Source: Anaerosporomusa subterranea (GTDB taxonomy: Bacteria > Bacillota > Negativicutes > Sporomusales > Acetonemataceae). Taken from it: DNA of 64,000 bases. Location: the NCBI RefSeq assembly GCF_001611555.1, contig NZ_LSGP01000017.1, forward strand, positions 806,001-870,000. Direction: 5' to 3'. Every line of letters starts with the position of its first letter. Position 1 is the first letter of the stretch. Below are positions 33,842 to 42,247 of the stretch, piece after piece. The notes beneath the pieces are model-generated. The model was not told where the DNA came from and ran no database searches. It was given only the letters and a program-made list of their open reading frames with translations. Both the position numbers and the translations under genes were made by a program.

Positions 33842-34075
33842 TATAATGTAAATAAATAATTGCTAAGCTGACCTGATCCGTAATTTGGCAGGTACAGCGA
33901 GGCAATTCATATAGATAAAATTAAGCTAAAAGGCTTATGCTAAATCTGCCGACTGGCCGTATGCGCCAGAGGTGTGAGCTGTTCCTGTGCGCGGGGCAGC
34001 TCTTTCGTTTTATTTAACGCCTCTGCCTGAAAGTTGAGTCTGGGAACAAATAATGTAAGTAATATTTTATATTAG
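33842..34075 (+). ncRNA. Candidate structured non-coding RNA, class unknown
   Basis: There is no plausible gene in the 650 bases from 33,738 to 34,387. TATAAT at 33,842 is followed by several strong hairpins in a row: AATTGC...GCAATT enclosing GCTG/CAGC and ACCTG/CAGGT; TTAAGC...GCTTA; CTGGC...GCCAG; then GAGCTGTTCC/GGGGCAGCTC inside AGAGG/CCTCT. A strong terminator follows at 34,089. Size (about 200-250 nt) and layout fit a stand-alone RNA such as 6S RNA, but I cannot assign a family. The -35 (TTAACA) is too far (20 bases), so the promoter is weak evidence. Confidence 0.4.
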
Positions 34076-34088
34076 CGTCCAAGACATG

Positions 34089-34126
34089 AAAAAAGCCTTC
34101 TCGGCAAAAAACGAGAAGGCTTTTTT
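34089..34126. terminator. Strong bidirectional terminator, probably the original tRNA-Arg terminator
   Basis: AAAAAAGCCTTCTCG and its exact complement flank an 8-base loop, with T-runs on both strands. On the minus strand it lies 7 bases beyond a 16-nt copy of the tRNA-Arg(CCG) 3' end, the position a tRNA terminator would have. On the plus strand it would end the candidate RNA. Confidence 0.85.
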
Positions 34127-34133
34127 ACTAATC

Positions 34134-34149
34134 TGGTGCGCCCGGCAGG
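34134..34149 (-). other. 16-nt fragment of tRNA-Arg(CCG) 3' end (probable att scar)
   Basis: TGGTGCGCCCGGCAGG is identical to the 3' end, including CCA, of the intact tRNA-Arg at 51,004-51,078 and has the same orientation. Sequence identity stops sharply after it. The 238 bases to the next gene hold nothing I recognise. Confidence 0.75.
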
Positions 34150-34387
34150 TGCTGCTTTTTTCATCAATTCTTCATGGGTTACTAGCATTTTCCCTCACAG
34201 CCATTTAAAGAATTTGTCAATAATACCTCGTCGATGAATTGTGTCACACGGAAAATTGTCATATTGAAGATAATGGGTGATGATGATTGATTAAGTGCTG
34301 GATCATAGGGGGGTGATTTGTAGGCGATACCCCTATCATTGGTATGACGAAAGCGGCTGTTGAAATGTCCTAGGTTCCCCAATACAA

Positions 34388-35503
34388 TTACGTAGTTTTC
34401 TGTTTCACTGCTGGCTTGGGACCAAAGAAACGCAGGATGCGGCATTCTTCATCACTGCTTTTTCTGATGTTAAGCTTTTTGATTTGCGCAGGCAAGAAGA
34501 ACTGGTCGCCTTTTTGGAAGCTTTGCGTCGCTCCGTCAGCACAAATGGCTCCTTGGCCGGATAATACATAGATTCCCGAAAAACTTGACTCTGTATCCAA
34601 TTGCAGCGAAGCGCCAATCTCCAACTCAGTCATGCGGAAATAATCGGTATTCCGGTAGCCGATCAGTTCGGCTTCACGGCTGCTCTGCTCCTCACGCAAT
34701 ACGACGGGCGGGATTTTCCAGCGTTTTTGGGTCTCTTCCCATGTAAAGCCGCCGTAGGTGAAGCAGTCAAACATACGCTCAAAACCTAGTCCTTGATGAC
34801 ACATAAAATCTGCCACCTGAAAACCGGAAGGTGTTGTCCGCTCCACGCGGATGGTATAATCGGTCGGCTCCTGAATTTCCACCAGGAAACAGCCTGCGCC
34901 AATGGCATGCGGAATGCCTCCCTCAATGAGGAAGGTGTCACCGTTATGCACTTCAAAGCGGTGCAGGCAATCGAGCATTCCCGGCAAATCCTGACGTTCG
35001 AATAACGCCTGCCATTGTTCGCGTGTTACACCTGGCTTAAAACCAAGATAGACGCAGGGCGGCTGCCCGCTAATTATCCTGCCGCCAAGAATATGCCAGC
35101 ATTCGGTTTTGCCAAAGTCCGTGTGAAACAGCGCTTTCGCCGTAGGACGATCCGGATGCGCCTGCACAGTCAGACGTTCTGCCGCATCAATAAGTTTAAC
35201 CAGTACACCTGTGTTGACACCGAAACAGGCAGTATGCTCCTTGCCCAAAAAGCCGGTTGGATTAGCTGTAATAAGTGATTTGAGTGAAACAGGCGGCGTC
35301 ACTCCTGTAACCATACTCAGTCCCTCGTCCTTAACTGCCTCACGTCCGGCATTGCGTGCAGAAACCACCGACATCATCCATTCCTCGGGGAAATGACCAT
35401 CTTTGGCCTGAGTCGAACCATATAGCTCATCCAGCAGCTTGCCGCCAAGATAGGTACGCCACGCCCGCGCCGGAGCAAGCTTGATCGCTTTTAATGCATC
35501 CAT
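34388..35503 (-). CDS. manA: Mannose-6-phosphate isomerase, class I
   Basis: A 371-residue cupin-type phosphomannose isomerase that interconverts mannose 6-phosphate and fructose 6-phosphate. The metal-binding motifs are present: VQAHPDRPTAK (His), KTECWHILGG (Glu) and LIEGGIPHAIGAGCFLVEIQE (His), followed by DYTIRVERT. The C-terminal jelly roll (GIYVLSGQGAI, GDQFFLPAQIKKL) completes it. It is divergent from a permease gene, with a large AT palindrome between them. Its place at the left end of an island, with no sugar transporter nearby, is odd; it may be cargo. Confidence 0.9.
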   Translation of the reverse strand: MDALKAIKLAPARAWRTYLGGKLLDELYGSTQAKDGHFPEEWMMSVVSARNAGREAVKDEGLSMVTGVTPPVSLKSLITANPTGFLGKEHTACFGVNTGVLVKLIDAAERLTVQAHPDRPTAKALFHTDFGKTECWHILGGRIISGQPPCVYLGFKPGVTREQWQALFERQDLPGMLDCLHRFEVHNGDTFLIEGGIPHAIGAGCFLVEIQEPTDYTIRVERTTPSGFQVADFMCHQGLGFERMFDCFTYGGFTWEETQKRWKIPPVVLREEQSSREAELIGYRNTDYFRMTELEIGASLQLDTESSFSGIYVLSGQGAICADGATQSFQKGDQFFLPAQIKKLNIRKSSDEECRILRFFGPKPAVKQKTT

Positions 35504-35539
35504 GGAAAGGGTCCCCCTTTTTTACTCATTTCTGTACTA

Positions 35540-35566
35540 ACTAATATATTAATTTAATATATTAGT
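35540..35566. promoter_or_regulatory. 27-nt perfect AT-rich palindrome between divergent genes
   Basis: Two 13-base arms (ACTAATATATTAA and its complement) flank a single T. It lies 37 bases upstream of manA and 154 bases upstream of the permease gene, a suitable place for an operator of both. The GntR-type regulator at the end of the permease cluster is the obvious candidate to bind it (inference). Confidence 0.5.
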
Positions 35567-35719
35567 GTAAATGATCCAGTATCTATTCACGAGAATCTAT
35601 TTGAAGGAAGGCCGTAATGGAAGCAATAATACAACCTTCCCCATTTTAGCGAAGGAGGTAAAGAATTTCACTGCAGTATAGGCGGTAACATCTTTGCAAT
35701 CAAAAGGAGGGACAAAGTC

Positions 35720-37009
35720 GTGATTGACAGTATTTCTGGTATTTTACTGCTCATTTCATTTATTGGCCTGATCATCTATTGTATGAAAGGCGGAAACCTG
35801 CTCGTTGGTTTTATCGCAACTTCCTTACTTTGGTGCATTATTGGGCGGGTACCTCTCAATATCGTTGTAACCGACATATTTCAGACCTCTGTAGAAAATT
35901 ACGGTAAAACGATTGCGATTATCGTGTTTGGAGCATGGTTCGGACGTATGCTTGTCGACACCGGTATTGCGGGCTACATCATCAAGAAAACCGTTGAGCT
36001 GGCCGGCGATAAGCCTCTGGTTAGCACGTTGTTGCTAAGCATTGTCTGCGCCTTGATTTTCACCAGTGCATTCGGCGTCGGCTCTGTTATGGCAATCGGT
36101 ATGATTGTACTGCCCATCCTGTTCTCCCTCGGCATAGATAAGAAAACCGCAGTGGGCGCTTATCTGCTTGCCGTTGCGGCCGGCATGTACCTGAACATCG
36201 CTTATGTAAGCCAGTTCTTTGCAGTGTTTAAAAACGTAAAATACAACGACAATTACATCCAATTTGCTGTCATTGCCACTATTGTACATATTGCCGTGAT
36301 GGTAGCTTTCATTATATTTAACTACATGCGCGCCCAAAAGGGCGGCAGAGCTCGTGCGTGGGCTGTAGGCGCTGTTTCTGAGGAGAGAGAAACCCTTGGC
36401 TGGTACTGCATGATTGTACCTTTTATACCCATCGTTATGGTTTCGTTTTTCAAATGGCAGCCGATTCCCTCCTTCCTGCTGGGTATCTTCCTTGGCTTAC
36501 TCTTGACTCGCAACATGGTTTCCTACAACCTGGCTGTGGAAAAAATCCAGAAGACCCTGTATGACGGCATCGCCGACAGCGGCCTCCTGATTGGTATGCT
36601 GTATAGCGTAAACATATTCCAGGCTGCTGCCAAACAGGTTTCTCCCATCCTGCAAAACCTGATGGGCGGCATTATCCCTACCTCGTCAGTCTTGATTCTG
36701 ATTGCCGTTTGCGTGCTGGCGCCGCTCGCACTGTTCCGCGGCCCTCTGATGATTTGGGGCTCAGGCATTGCGCTGGTATCCATCTTCCAGGCAATGGGCG
36801 TTTTCAGCGAAATGTTCCTGTTTGCGTTGTTCCTTATCCCGCCAGTTGCTATTGTGGCGAGCGCCTGCCCGACCCAGTCGTGGACTATGTGGGGACTGAG
36901 CTACGCAAAGCTGGAACCGAAGCAATATATCAAAACGAACCTGCCCTGGGCCTGGCTCATCCTAATTATTGTTGAGGTACTTGCCTACGTTATGATCGGA
37001 AACGTTTGA
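35720..37009 (+). CDS. Polytopic permease of the ion-transporter type (CitMHS-like), substrate unknown
   Basis: A 429-residue membrane protein with about 11-12 hydrophobic segments, beginning SISGILLLISFIGLIIYCM, with GAWFGRMLVDTGIAGYIIKK and FGVGSVMAIGMIVLPILFSLG in the first half. A similar layout recurs in the second half (IADSGLLIGMLYSVNIFQAA, APLALFRGPLMIWGSG), as in ion-transporter-superfamily carriers for organic acids. The start is GTG 35,720 after AAAAGGAGGG. The hydantoinase-like gene begins 21 bases after it, so it probably imports that enzyme's substrate (inference). Confidence 0.72.
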   Translation: MIDSISGILLLISFIGLIIYCMKGGNLLVGFIATSLLWCIIGRVPLNIVVTDIFQTSVENYGKTIAIIVFGAWFGRMLVDTGIAGYIIKKTVELAGDKPLVSTLLLSIVCALIFTSAFGVGSVMAIGMIVLPILFSLGIDKKTAVGAYLLAVAAGMYLNIAYVSQFFAVFKNVKYNDNYIQFAVIATIVHIAVMVAFIIFNYMRAQKGGRARAWAVGAVSEERETLGWYCMIVPFIPIVMVSFFKWQPIPSFLLGIFLGLLLTRNMVSYNLAVEKIQKTLYDGIADSGLLIGMLYSVNIFQAAAKQVSPILQNLMGGIIPTSSVLILIAVCVLAPLALFRGPLMIWGSGIALVSIFQAMGVFSEMFLFALFLIPPVAIVASACPTQSWTMWGLSYAKLEPKQYIKTNLPWAWLILIIVEVLAYVMIGNV

Positions 37010-37030
37010 TCGGCGCGGAGGATTTTATTT

Positions 37031-39157
37031 ATGAGCAACAGAGCAATTCGCATCGGTATTGACGTTGGCGGCACCCACACCAAGGCTGTCGCCATTGACA
37101 ACAACACAAACGAAATCGTGGGGAAAGGCTCGGTTATGACTACCCACCACCACGAGCGCGGCGTGGCCACAGGTGTTGTGGAGGCATTCCAGAAATGCCT
37201 TGCTGAAAACGACATCAAGCCTGAGGAAGTTATCTTTATCGCGCACAGCACCACGCAGGCCACCAACGCCCTGCTGGAGGGAGACGTTGCCCGCGTAGGC
37301 GTGATCGGTATCGGTGGGGGTTGGCTGGAGGGCTACCTTGCTAAAAAACAGACCCACATCAGCAACATCGACCTTGGCACCGGCAAGTTTATCGAAATTG
37401 ACCATACCTACCTGAAAGTCAAAGAGATGTTCCCCGAGAATGTGAAAAACACCATAAAGGACATGATCAGTCAGGGAGACCGCGTAATTGTTGCCAGCAA
37501 GGCTTTCGGTGTGGACAACATGAGAGAGGAACGCATTGTTGCCGAGGAAGCTGAGCGACAGGGCGTTCCTAGCACCATGGCCTCCGATATCACAAAACTG
37601 TATGGTCTGACCACGCGTACCCGCACCGCCGCTCTGAACGCGTCCATCTTGCCTAAGATGCTCGACACTGCGAACTCAACCGAGCAGAGTGTGCGTTCCG
37701 CAAACATCAATGTGCCCCTGATGATTATGCGCGGCGATGGGGGCGTTATGGAAATCAATGAGATGAAAAAGCGCCCGATCCTAACGATGCTCTCTGGCCC
37801 CGCGGCCAGCGTCATCGGCGCTTTGATGTACCTGCGCGCTTCAAACGGCATTTACTTTGAAGTGGGCGGCACTTCCACAAACATCGGCGTCATCAAGAAC
37901 GGACGTCCTACAGTGGACTATTCCATCATCGGAGGACACCGCACCTATGTAAATAGCCTTGACGTGCGCGTACTGGGGGTTGCGGGGGGAAGCATGGTGC
38001 GCGCCAAAAAGGGTAAAGTGATTGATGTTGGACCTCGCTCCGCACATATTGCAGGTATGGGGTATGCCTGCTTTACCGACGAAGCCCTGTTTGACGGTGC
38101 GACGCTATATCATGTAAAACCCCGCGAAAAGGACCCCGCCGACTACGTGGCGATCAAGCTTAATAACGGCGAGAGCGTTACCATAACCAACACCTGTGCG
38201 GCAAACGTGCTAGGCATTCTAGAGGAAAACGACTTCGCGCGCGGCAACTACGAGTCGAGTTGCAGGGCAATGCAGCTTTTGGCCGACCAAGTAGGCATGT
38301 CGGTTGAAGAAACGGCGAAAGCCATTTTGACAAAGTCCTGTGAGAAGGTTGTTCCTGTTATTGAAGATTTGATTACCAAATATAAAATTGAGCGCGAACA
38401 GATTGTTCTTGTGGGCGCTGGAGGCGGCGCGGGCACACTGCTGACTTTTACGGCAAATATGATGAGCTTTAAATACCAGATCCCTGAAAATGCGGAGGTG
38501 ATTTCCTCCATCGGTGTTGCGCTTGCCATGGTGCGTGAGATGGTGGAGCGAACGATTCCCAATCCCGCCGCGTCTGACATTGCCCAACTGAAGAAGGAGG
38601 CCAAGGAGCTTGCCATGAACAGCGGCGCGGTGGAAGACACCATTGAAGTGTATGTGGAGATCGACGATCAGATCCAGAAGGTTACCGCTATTGCCATGGG
38701 CTCCACCGAAGTCAAGACCACCGATTTGATGAAAAACTGCACCGAGGAGGAGTCCATTGAAATTGCGGCAGAATCCATGGGCGTGGACAAGAGCGCGGTG
38801 AAGATGGCCGCCTCCAACGGATTTGTATATGTTATAACAACCGAAAAAAGCGGGAAATCTCCTGTGCACGTTGTGGATAAAAAGGGCTTTATAAAGGTCC
38901 AGCGCACAAACGGCTTTGTGGAACATACCACAATGAAAAACTCCTCCGATACCCTCCGGAGGATATGGGAGAAAGCCAGCAACTTTTCGAGCGAAATGCG
39001 CATCAACCCTGATGTCTATGTGATTGCCGGTTCGCGTGTACTGGACTACTCCGGTATTCCCGAGCTTGTACAGGTTTCCGGCCTGATTGAAGCCGAGCTC
39101 TGCGACCATGCGCCGGAAGACGACCTGATTCTGGTGCTTGCCCGCAATGAGTTGTAA
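37031..39157 (+). CDS. Hydantoinase/oxoprolinase A-type protein with extra C-terminal domain
   Basis: A 708-residue protein. The N-terminal half is the HyuA/oxoprolinase ATP-binding fold: GIDVGGTHTKAVAID, HSTTQATNALLEGDVARVGV, MRGDGGVMEINEMKKRPIL, TMLSGPAASVIGA and YFEVGGTSTNIGVIKNGRP. Residues from about 530 form an additional region (YVEIDDQIQKVTAIAMGS, then TEEESIEIAAESMGVDKSAV) not found in the short oxoprolinase-type protein at 53.7 kb. Family members open cyclic amides using ATP, usually with a B subunit, and none is present here. GGAGG precedes the ATG. It overlaps the next gene by one base (TAATG). Confidence 0.85.
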   Translation: MSNRAIRIGIDVGGTHTKAVAIDNNTNEIVGKGSVMTTHHHERGVATGVVEAFQKCLAENDIKPEEVIFIAHSTTQATNALLEGDVARVGVIGIGGGWLEGYLAKKQTHISNIDLGTGKFIEIDHTYLKVKEMFPENVKNTIKDMISQGDRVIVASKAFGVDNMREERIVAEEAERQGVPSTMASDITKLYGLTTRTRTAALNASILPKMLDTANSTEQSVRSANINVPLMIMRGDGGVMEINEMKKRPILTMLSGPAASVIGALMYLRASNGIYFEVGGTSTNIGVIKNGRPTVDYSIIGGHRTYVNSLDVRVLGVAGGSMVRAKKGKVIDVGPRSAHIAGMGYACFTDEALFDGATLYHVKPREKDPADYVAIKLNNGESVTITNTCAANVLGILEENDFARGNYESSCRAMQLLADQVGMSVEETAKAILTKSCEKVVPVIEDLITKYKIEREQIVLVGAGGGAGTLLTFTANMMSFKYQIPENAEVISSIGVALAMVREMVERTIPNPAASDIAQLKKEAKELAMNSGAVEDTIEVYVEIDDQIQKVTAIAMGSTEVKTTDLMKNCTEEESIEIAAESMGVDKSAVKMAASNGFVYVITTEKSGKSPVHVVDKKGFIKVQRTNGFVEHTTMKNSSDTLRRIWEKASNFSSEMRINPDVYVIAGSRVLDYSGIPELVQVSGLIEAELCDHAPEDDLILVLARNEL

Positions 39158-39822
39158 TGATACTCGCAAAGCATGACCCCGACGTGCTGCGCCGCGCCGT
39201 GCAGACGGCGCTGGAATGCGCAGACGGTGTGTGGTACCGCTATATGCTGAAAAGGGACGTTTGTGGCTGTGCACTCAGCGGTGACGAGGAGCGTGCAGTG
39301 GTGGATGGCGCGGTGCGGACCGCTGGCGATATGGCGCGGCGGGTTACAGCACAGTATGGCTTGCTTTCCCCGCAGGAGCTTGCAGAGACGATGTGCCTAA
39401 ATCTTGTACACACCGCCGAAGAATTGCGGGATCCGTTCCTGTATATGGGACATTATGAGCCGGACACCCGAACAATTACCCTGAATGACAACGCAATTTT
39501 ACTGGTGCGGCAGTTCATTGGCGCAAACGCCTTGGATGCCCTTACCCCGTCAGATGACATCACGCGCATTGCGCTGTTTCACGAGATTTTCCACGCGCTG
39601 GAGGAGGAGATTCCGGACATTTACACGCGCAGTCGCATGCTTGAGCGCAAGGTGTTGGGGATATTTCCCTATAAGCGAGGGCTGGATGGTGTGTCAGAGG
39701 TGGGGGCAGTGCATTTTTCCAAATGCATGGCAGGCGTCCCCTATTCTCCTTGTATTTATGAACGTTATTTATTGCTGGCTCTGGACCAGTTATCAATTGA
39801 TTTTTTGGCACCAGACGTGTAA
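39157..39822 (+). CDS. Putative zinc metalloprotein with HExxH motif (221 aa)
   Basis: I do not recognise the family. The sequence holds a clear HEIFH at residues 142-146 within a helical context (ITRIALFHEIFHALEEEIP) and a later SEVGAVHF, whose Glu181 could be the third metal ligand, as in gluzincin-like peptidases. There is no signal peptide or membrane segment, so it is probably cytoplasmic. Translational coupling to the hydantoinase-like gene (TAATG) suggests a joint job, for example hydrolysis of the opened ring or assistance in metal handling. Both are inferences. Confidence 0.65.
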   Translation: MILAKHDPDVLRRAVQTALECADGVWYRYMLKRDVCGCALSGDEERAVVDGAVRTAGDMARRVTAQYGLLSPQELAETMCLNLVHTAEELRDPFLYMGHYEPDTRTITLNDNAILLVRQFIGANALDALTPSDDITRIALFHEIFHALEEEIPDIYTRSRMLERKVLGIFPYKRGLDGVSEVGAVHFSKCMAGVPYSPCIYERYLLLALDQLSIDFLAPDV

Positions 39823-40058
39823 TAAAAAAAGGTAAAGCTGTGGCGGTATTGGAAATATTAAACAGATGACAATGCGCTGGGTTTATACCGGCTAAAACTT
39901 ATGACGCCGCTTTATGATATCGGCTTTGACGGGCTCATTTGCCCCAGCTACGGCCCAAGCTATTTGAACGGCCTATGGGAGATCGTTGACAAAAAGCCCA
40001 TATGTAAGCGCCGTATCGCTTTGCGAAATGCCACCTACAACCAAAAGGAGAGCTATAA

Positions 40059-40829
40059 TTGCAGTACGACGACCTATTGGCGTCTCTGAAAGCGCAGGCT
40101 TTGAATGACGGTGAAGTGTATCCTGTGCTGCGCCGCGTTATTGTCGAGCTATACTTGCAGCCGGGCGCTGTTTTGAGCATTAAGGATATCTGCGAGCACT
40201 TTGAAATGGGCCGTTCACCTGTGCGTGACGCTCTCATGCGGCTGGATCAGGAGGGGCTTGTGACCTTATTGCCGCAGCGCGGCACGATGATTTCGAAAAT
40301 CGATCTTTCACGTATGGAGCAGGAACGGTTTCTGCGCCTTTCGGTGGAGGAAGAGGTGATGAGACTCTTCATGGCCTGCCACACGCCGTCGGATATTACG
40401 CTGCTGCACGAGGCGCTGCGCCAGCAGCAGGAGCTTTGCGTCCAAATGGATGTGGATATCCGCCGGTTTCTTCGACTCGACGATCAATTTCATCAGGTGT
40501 TTTATACTGTGGCAGATAAGCTATTCTGCCTGCAAGCCATTGAGAATGTGGGGGGGCATTACCGCCGCATGCGGTTGCTGACCTGCGGCGTCAGCACCAG
40601 CATGCAGGAAATTTTGCGCCAGCACAGCGCGCTGCTCACAGCGTTGCAGACGCGCGACACGGAACTGATGTGCAACATTTTTCACTTTCATTTGAGAAGA
40701 CTGGATCGTGAGGAGCGGTTTGTGCTAAAAAAATACCCATATCTGTTTAAAAACGGTAGTAATCACGAGTCCGCAAGTCCTTTGTGGAAAGCCGATTACC
40801 TGCAAACCGTAAAAACACAAAGGGAGTAA
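40059..40829 (+). CDS. GntR-family regulator (FCD/FadR type)
   Basis: A 256-residue regulator. The N-terminal winged helix shows LSIKDICEHFEMGRSPVRDALMRLDQEGLVTLLPQRGTMISKID. The C-terminal FCD domain has the metal/ligand helices LDDQFHQVFY, EILRQHSALLTALQTRD and IFHFHLRRLD. The start is an unusual TTG at 40,059, chosen because AAAAGGAG lies 8 bases upstream and the wing begins at the expected place. It closes the permease-hydantoinase cluster, and local control of that cluster is likely. The C-terminus lies just before the tRNA fragment that ends the left island. Confidence 0.87.
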   Translation: MQYDDLLASLKAQALNDGEVYPVLRRVIVELYLQPGAVLSIKDICEHFEMGRSPVRDALMRLDQEGLVTLLPQRGTMISKIDLSRMEQERFLRLSVEEEVMRLFMACHTPSDITLLHEALRQQQELCVQMDVDIRRFLRLDDQFHQVFYTVADKLFCLQAIENVGGHYRRMRLLTCGVSTSMQEILRQHSALLTALQTRDTELMCNIFHFHLRRLDREERFVLKKYPYLFKNGSNHESASPLWKADYLQTVKTQRE

Positions 40830-40856
40830 TCTCGAGGCCACTGAAAAAAGCCCTCT

Positions 40857-40924
40857 TATGGTGCGCCCTATACATTTTATGGTGCGCCCAGCTGGAATTG
40901 AACCAGCGCTCCCGGTTCCGGAGA
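40857..40924 (-). other. Truncated tRNA-Arg(CCG) 3' part with a repeated end (island junction)
   Basis: Bases 40,880-40,924 match the 3' 45 nt of the intact tRNA-Arg(CCG) at 51.0 kb, in the same orientation, with 4 mismatches, from the anticodon loop to CCA. Two of the mismatches are a compensating pair in the T stem. The match stops in the anticodon loop. A second copy of the extreme end (TATGGTGCGCCC) lies 22 bases away at 40,857-40,868. It is not a functional tRNA, since the D arm and 5' acceptor strand are absent. Confidence 0.85.
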
Positions 40925-41076
40925 ACATAATCAGGCCGTAAAATCAAGGTTTTAGAGTATTTCATTCTATTAAATCTAATGAATTGGACCATTTCTATGA
41001 AGGACTGTCTTTCCTGATATACAGGTTATTTTGCTTTCAAACACTTGAGCAATTACGTGGCTTGATATTTCCAATT

Positions 41077-41092
41077 TGTGATACATATCACA
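41077..41092. promoter_or_regulatory. CRP/FNR-family site TGTGA-N6-TCACA
   Basis: TGTGATACATATCACA, symmetrical except at the very centre, lies about 180 bases upstream of the exporter operon. TATAAT at 41,152 and TAGAAT at 41,121 are candidate -10 elements. The remainder of the 425-base gap before the HlyD gene holds the tRNA fragment, this site and a second inverted repeat. Confidence 0.6.
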
Positions 41093-41172
41093 GAAAGATA
41101 TATCAATAGCGGTTAAAGTGTAGAATATAAGGTGCTTTTTTCTAGATTGAGTATAATTAACCTTGATAAAAA

Positions 41173-41190
41173 AGTGAATGTGAATTCACT
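41173..41190. promoter_or_regulatory. Inverted repeat, probable TetR operator
   Basis: AGTGAAT-GTGA-ATTCACT, 7-bp arms with a 4-base centre, lies 65 bases upstream of the HlyD start and just downstream of TATAAT at 41,152. Position and symmetry suit repression by the TetR-type protein encoded at the end of this operon (inference). Confidence 0.55.
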
Positions 41191-41254
41191 TTGATGAGAG
41201 ATGCGAGTAATGCTGCAAATATGCCAGTCTTAGCTTGAATAGAGGGGGATTTAT

Positions 41255-42247
41255 ATGAAAAGGCGATTGAGAGTGCTAATACTTCTTTTAGTAGCTATCT
41301 TGGCTACTGGCGGGTATTTTCTCTACCAAAAAAAGCAGGTAAACCCTAACCAAGTTAAGGTATCCGGCAATATTGAAGTGATCACAGTTGGAGTGGGTTT
41401 CAAAGTTGCGGGGCATGTAGATCGGCGGTTGGTTGATGAAGGAGATAGTGTCAAGAAGGGACAAATCATAGCCAATCTTGAAACCGCTGATCTTGAACTT
41501 GATGTTGCGAATGCTAATGCGCAATTACTTGTGGCTCAGGTAACTCTTGGCCAATTAATGAATGGTTCACGCTCGCAAGACGTATCAGCCGCTCAGGCGG
41601 CACTACGCAGCGTCGAGGCAGATAAACAAAATGCAGCAATGGAGTATCGACGTATGCAGCAGCTATTCACGCAAAGCGCAGTATCAGCACAAGATCGAGA
41701 CCGGAGTCAAACCGCCTATGCGACGGCCAGTGCCCGGGCAGATCAAGCTGCTCAGCAACTTAGCATGGTTGTCGAAGGACCCCGCAGAGAGGAAATTGAA
41801 CTGGCTGCGGCCCGGGTCGAACAGGTCAAACAACTACTGAAATTAGCTAAAACACGGCTCGCCTATGCGCAAATCACCGCGCCGGTTGATGGGGTGGTCC
41901 TGTCCAAGAATATTGAAGTAGGCGAATATGTGTCGCCAGGAACGCCTGTGGTTACTATCGGTGACCTCAATCAGGTTTGGCTCAAAGCATATATTGCAGA
42001 GACTGATCTTGGTAAAGTAAAGCTCGGACAAAAGGTAGCAGTAACTACTGATACATACCCTAATAAGATTTATAACGGAACGATTAGCTTTATTGCGTCA
42101 GAGGCAGAATTTACGCCCAAGAGCATCCAGACGACGGAAGAACGGGTGAAATTAGTTTATCGAATTAAGATAACAGTTGAGAATAATGATCATGCGTTAA
42201 AGCCGGGTATGCCTGCTGACGCGGAGATTAAACTAGATGAGAAATAA
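41255..42247 (+). CDS. HlyD-family membrane fusion protein (YbhG-like)
   Basis: A 330-residue periplasmic adaptor. An N-terminal membrane anchor (LRVLILLLVAILATGGYFLY) is followed by a lipoyl half-motif (VGVGFKVAGHVDRRLVDEGDSVKKGQ), a coiled-coil hairpin and the second lipoyl half (YAQITAPVDGVVLSKNIEVGEYVSPG), ending with a beta-barrel domain (LKPGMPADAEIKLDE). It should link an inner-membrane ABC exporter to the cell surface, which makes sense in a diderm. AGGGGG precedes the ATG. It is the first gene of a six-gene operon. Confidence 0.9.
   Translation: MKRRLRVLILLLVAILATGGYFLYQKKQVNPNQVKVSGNIEVITVGVGFKVAGHVDRRLVDEGDSVKKGQIIANLETADLELDVANANAQLLVAQVTLGQLMNGSRSQDVSAAQAALRSVEADKQNAAMEYRRMQQLFTQSAVSAQDRDRSQTAYATASARADQAAQQLSMVVEGPRREEIELAAARVEQVKQLLKLAKTRLAYAQITAPVDGVVLSKNIEVGEYVSPGTPVVTIGDLNQVWLKAYIAETDLGKVKLGQKVAVTTDTYPNKIYNGTISFIASEAEFTPKSIQTTEERVKLVYRIKITVENNDHALKPGMPADAEIKLDEK

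Noticed and set aside
34182-34445. An 87-codon minus-strand ORF at the left end of the island
   Set aside because: It overlaps the manA 3' end in another frame, has no binding site and has no recognisable motif.
38219-39274. A 351-codon minus-strand ORF (and several shorter ones) opposite the hydantoinase-like gene
   Set aside because: No binding site and His/Gly/Arg-rich antisense composition. The plus strand has full family motifs over the same stretch.
39901-40089. A 62-codon ORF (FDGLICPSYGPSYLNGLWEI) between the HExxH gene and the GntR gene
   Set aside because: It vaguely recalls the end of an amidase, but it has no binding site and overlaps the GntR start. At best it is a gene fragment; too weak to list.
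40880-40924. A functional second tRNA-Arg
   Set aside because: The D arm, 5' acceptor strand and half the anticodon stem are missing.
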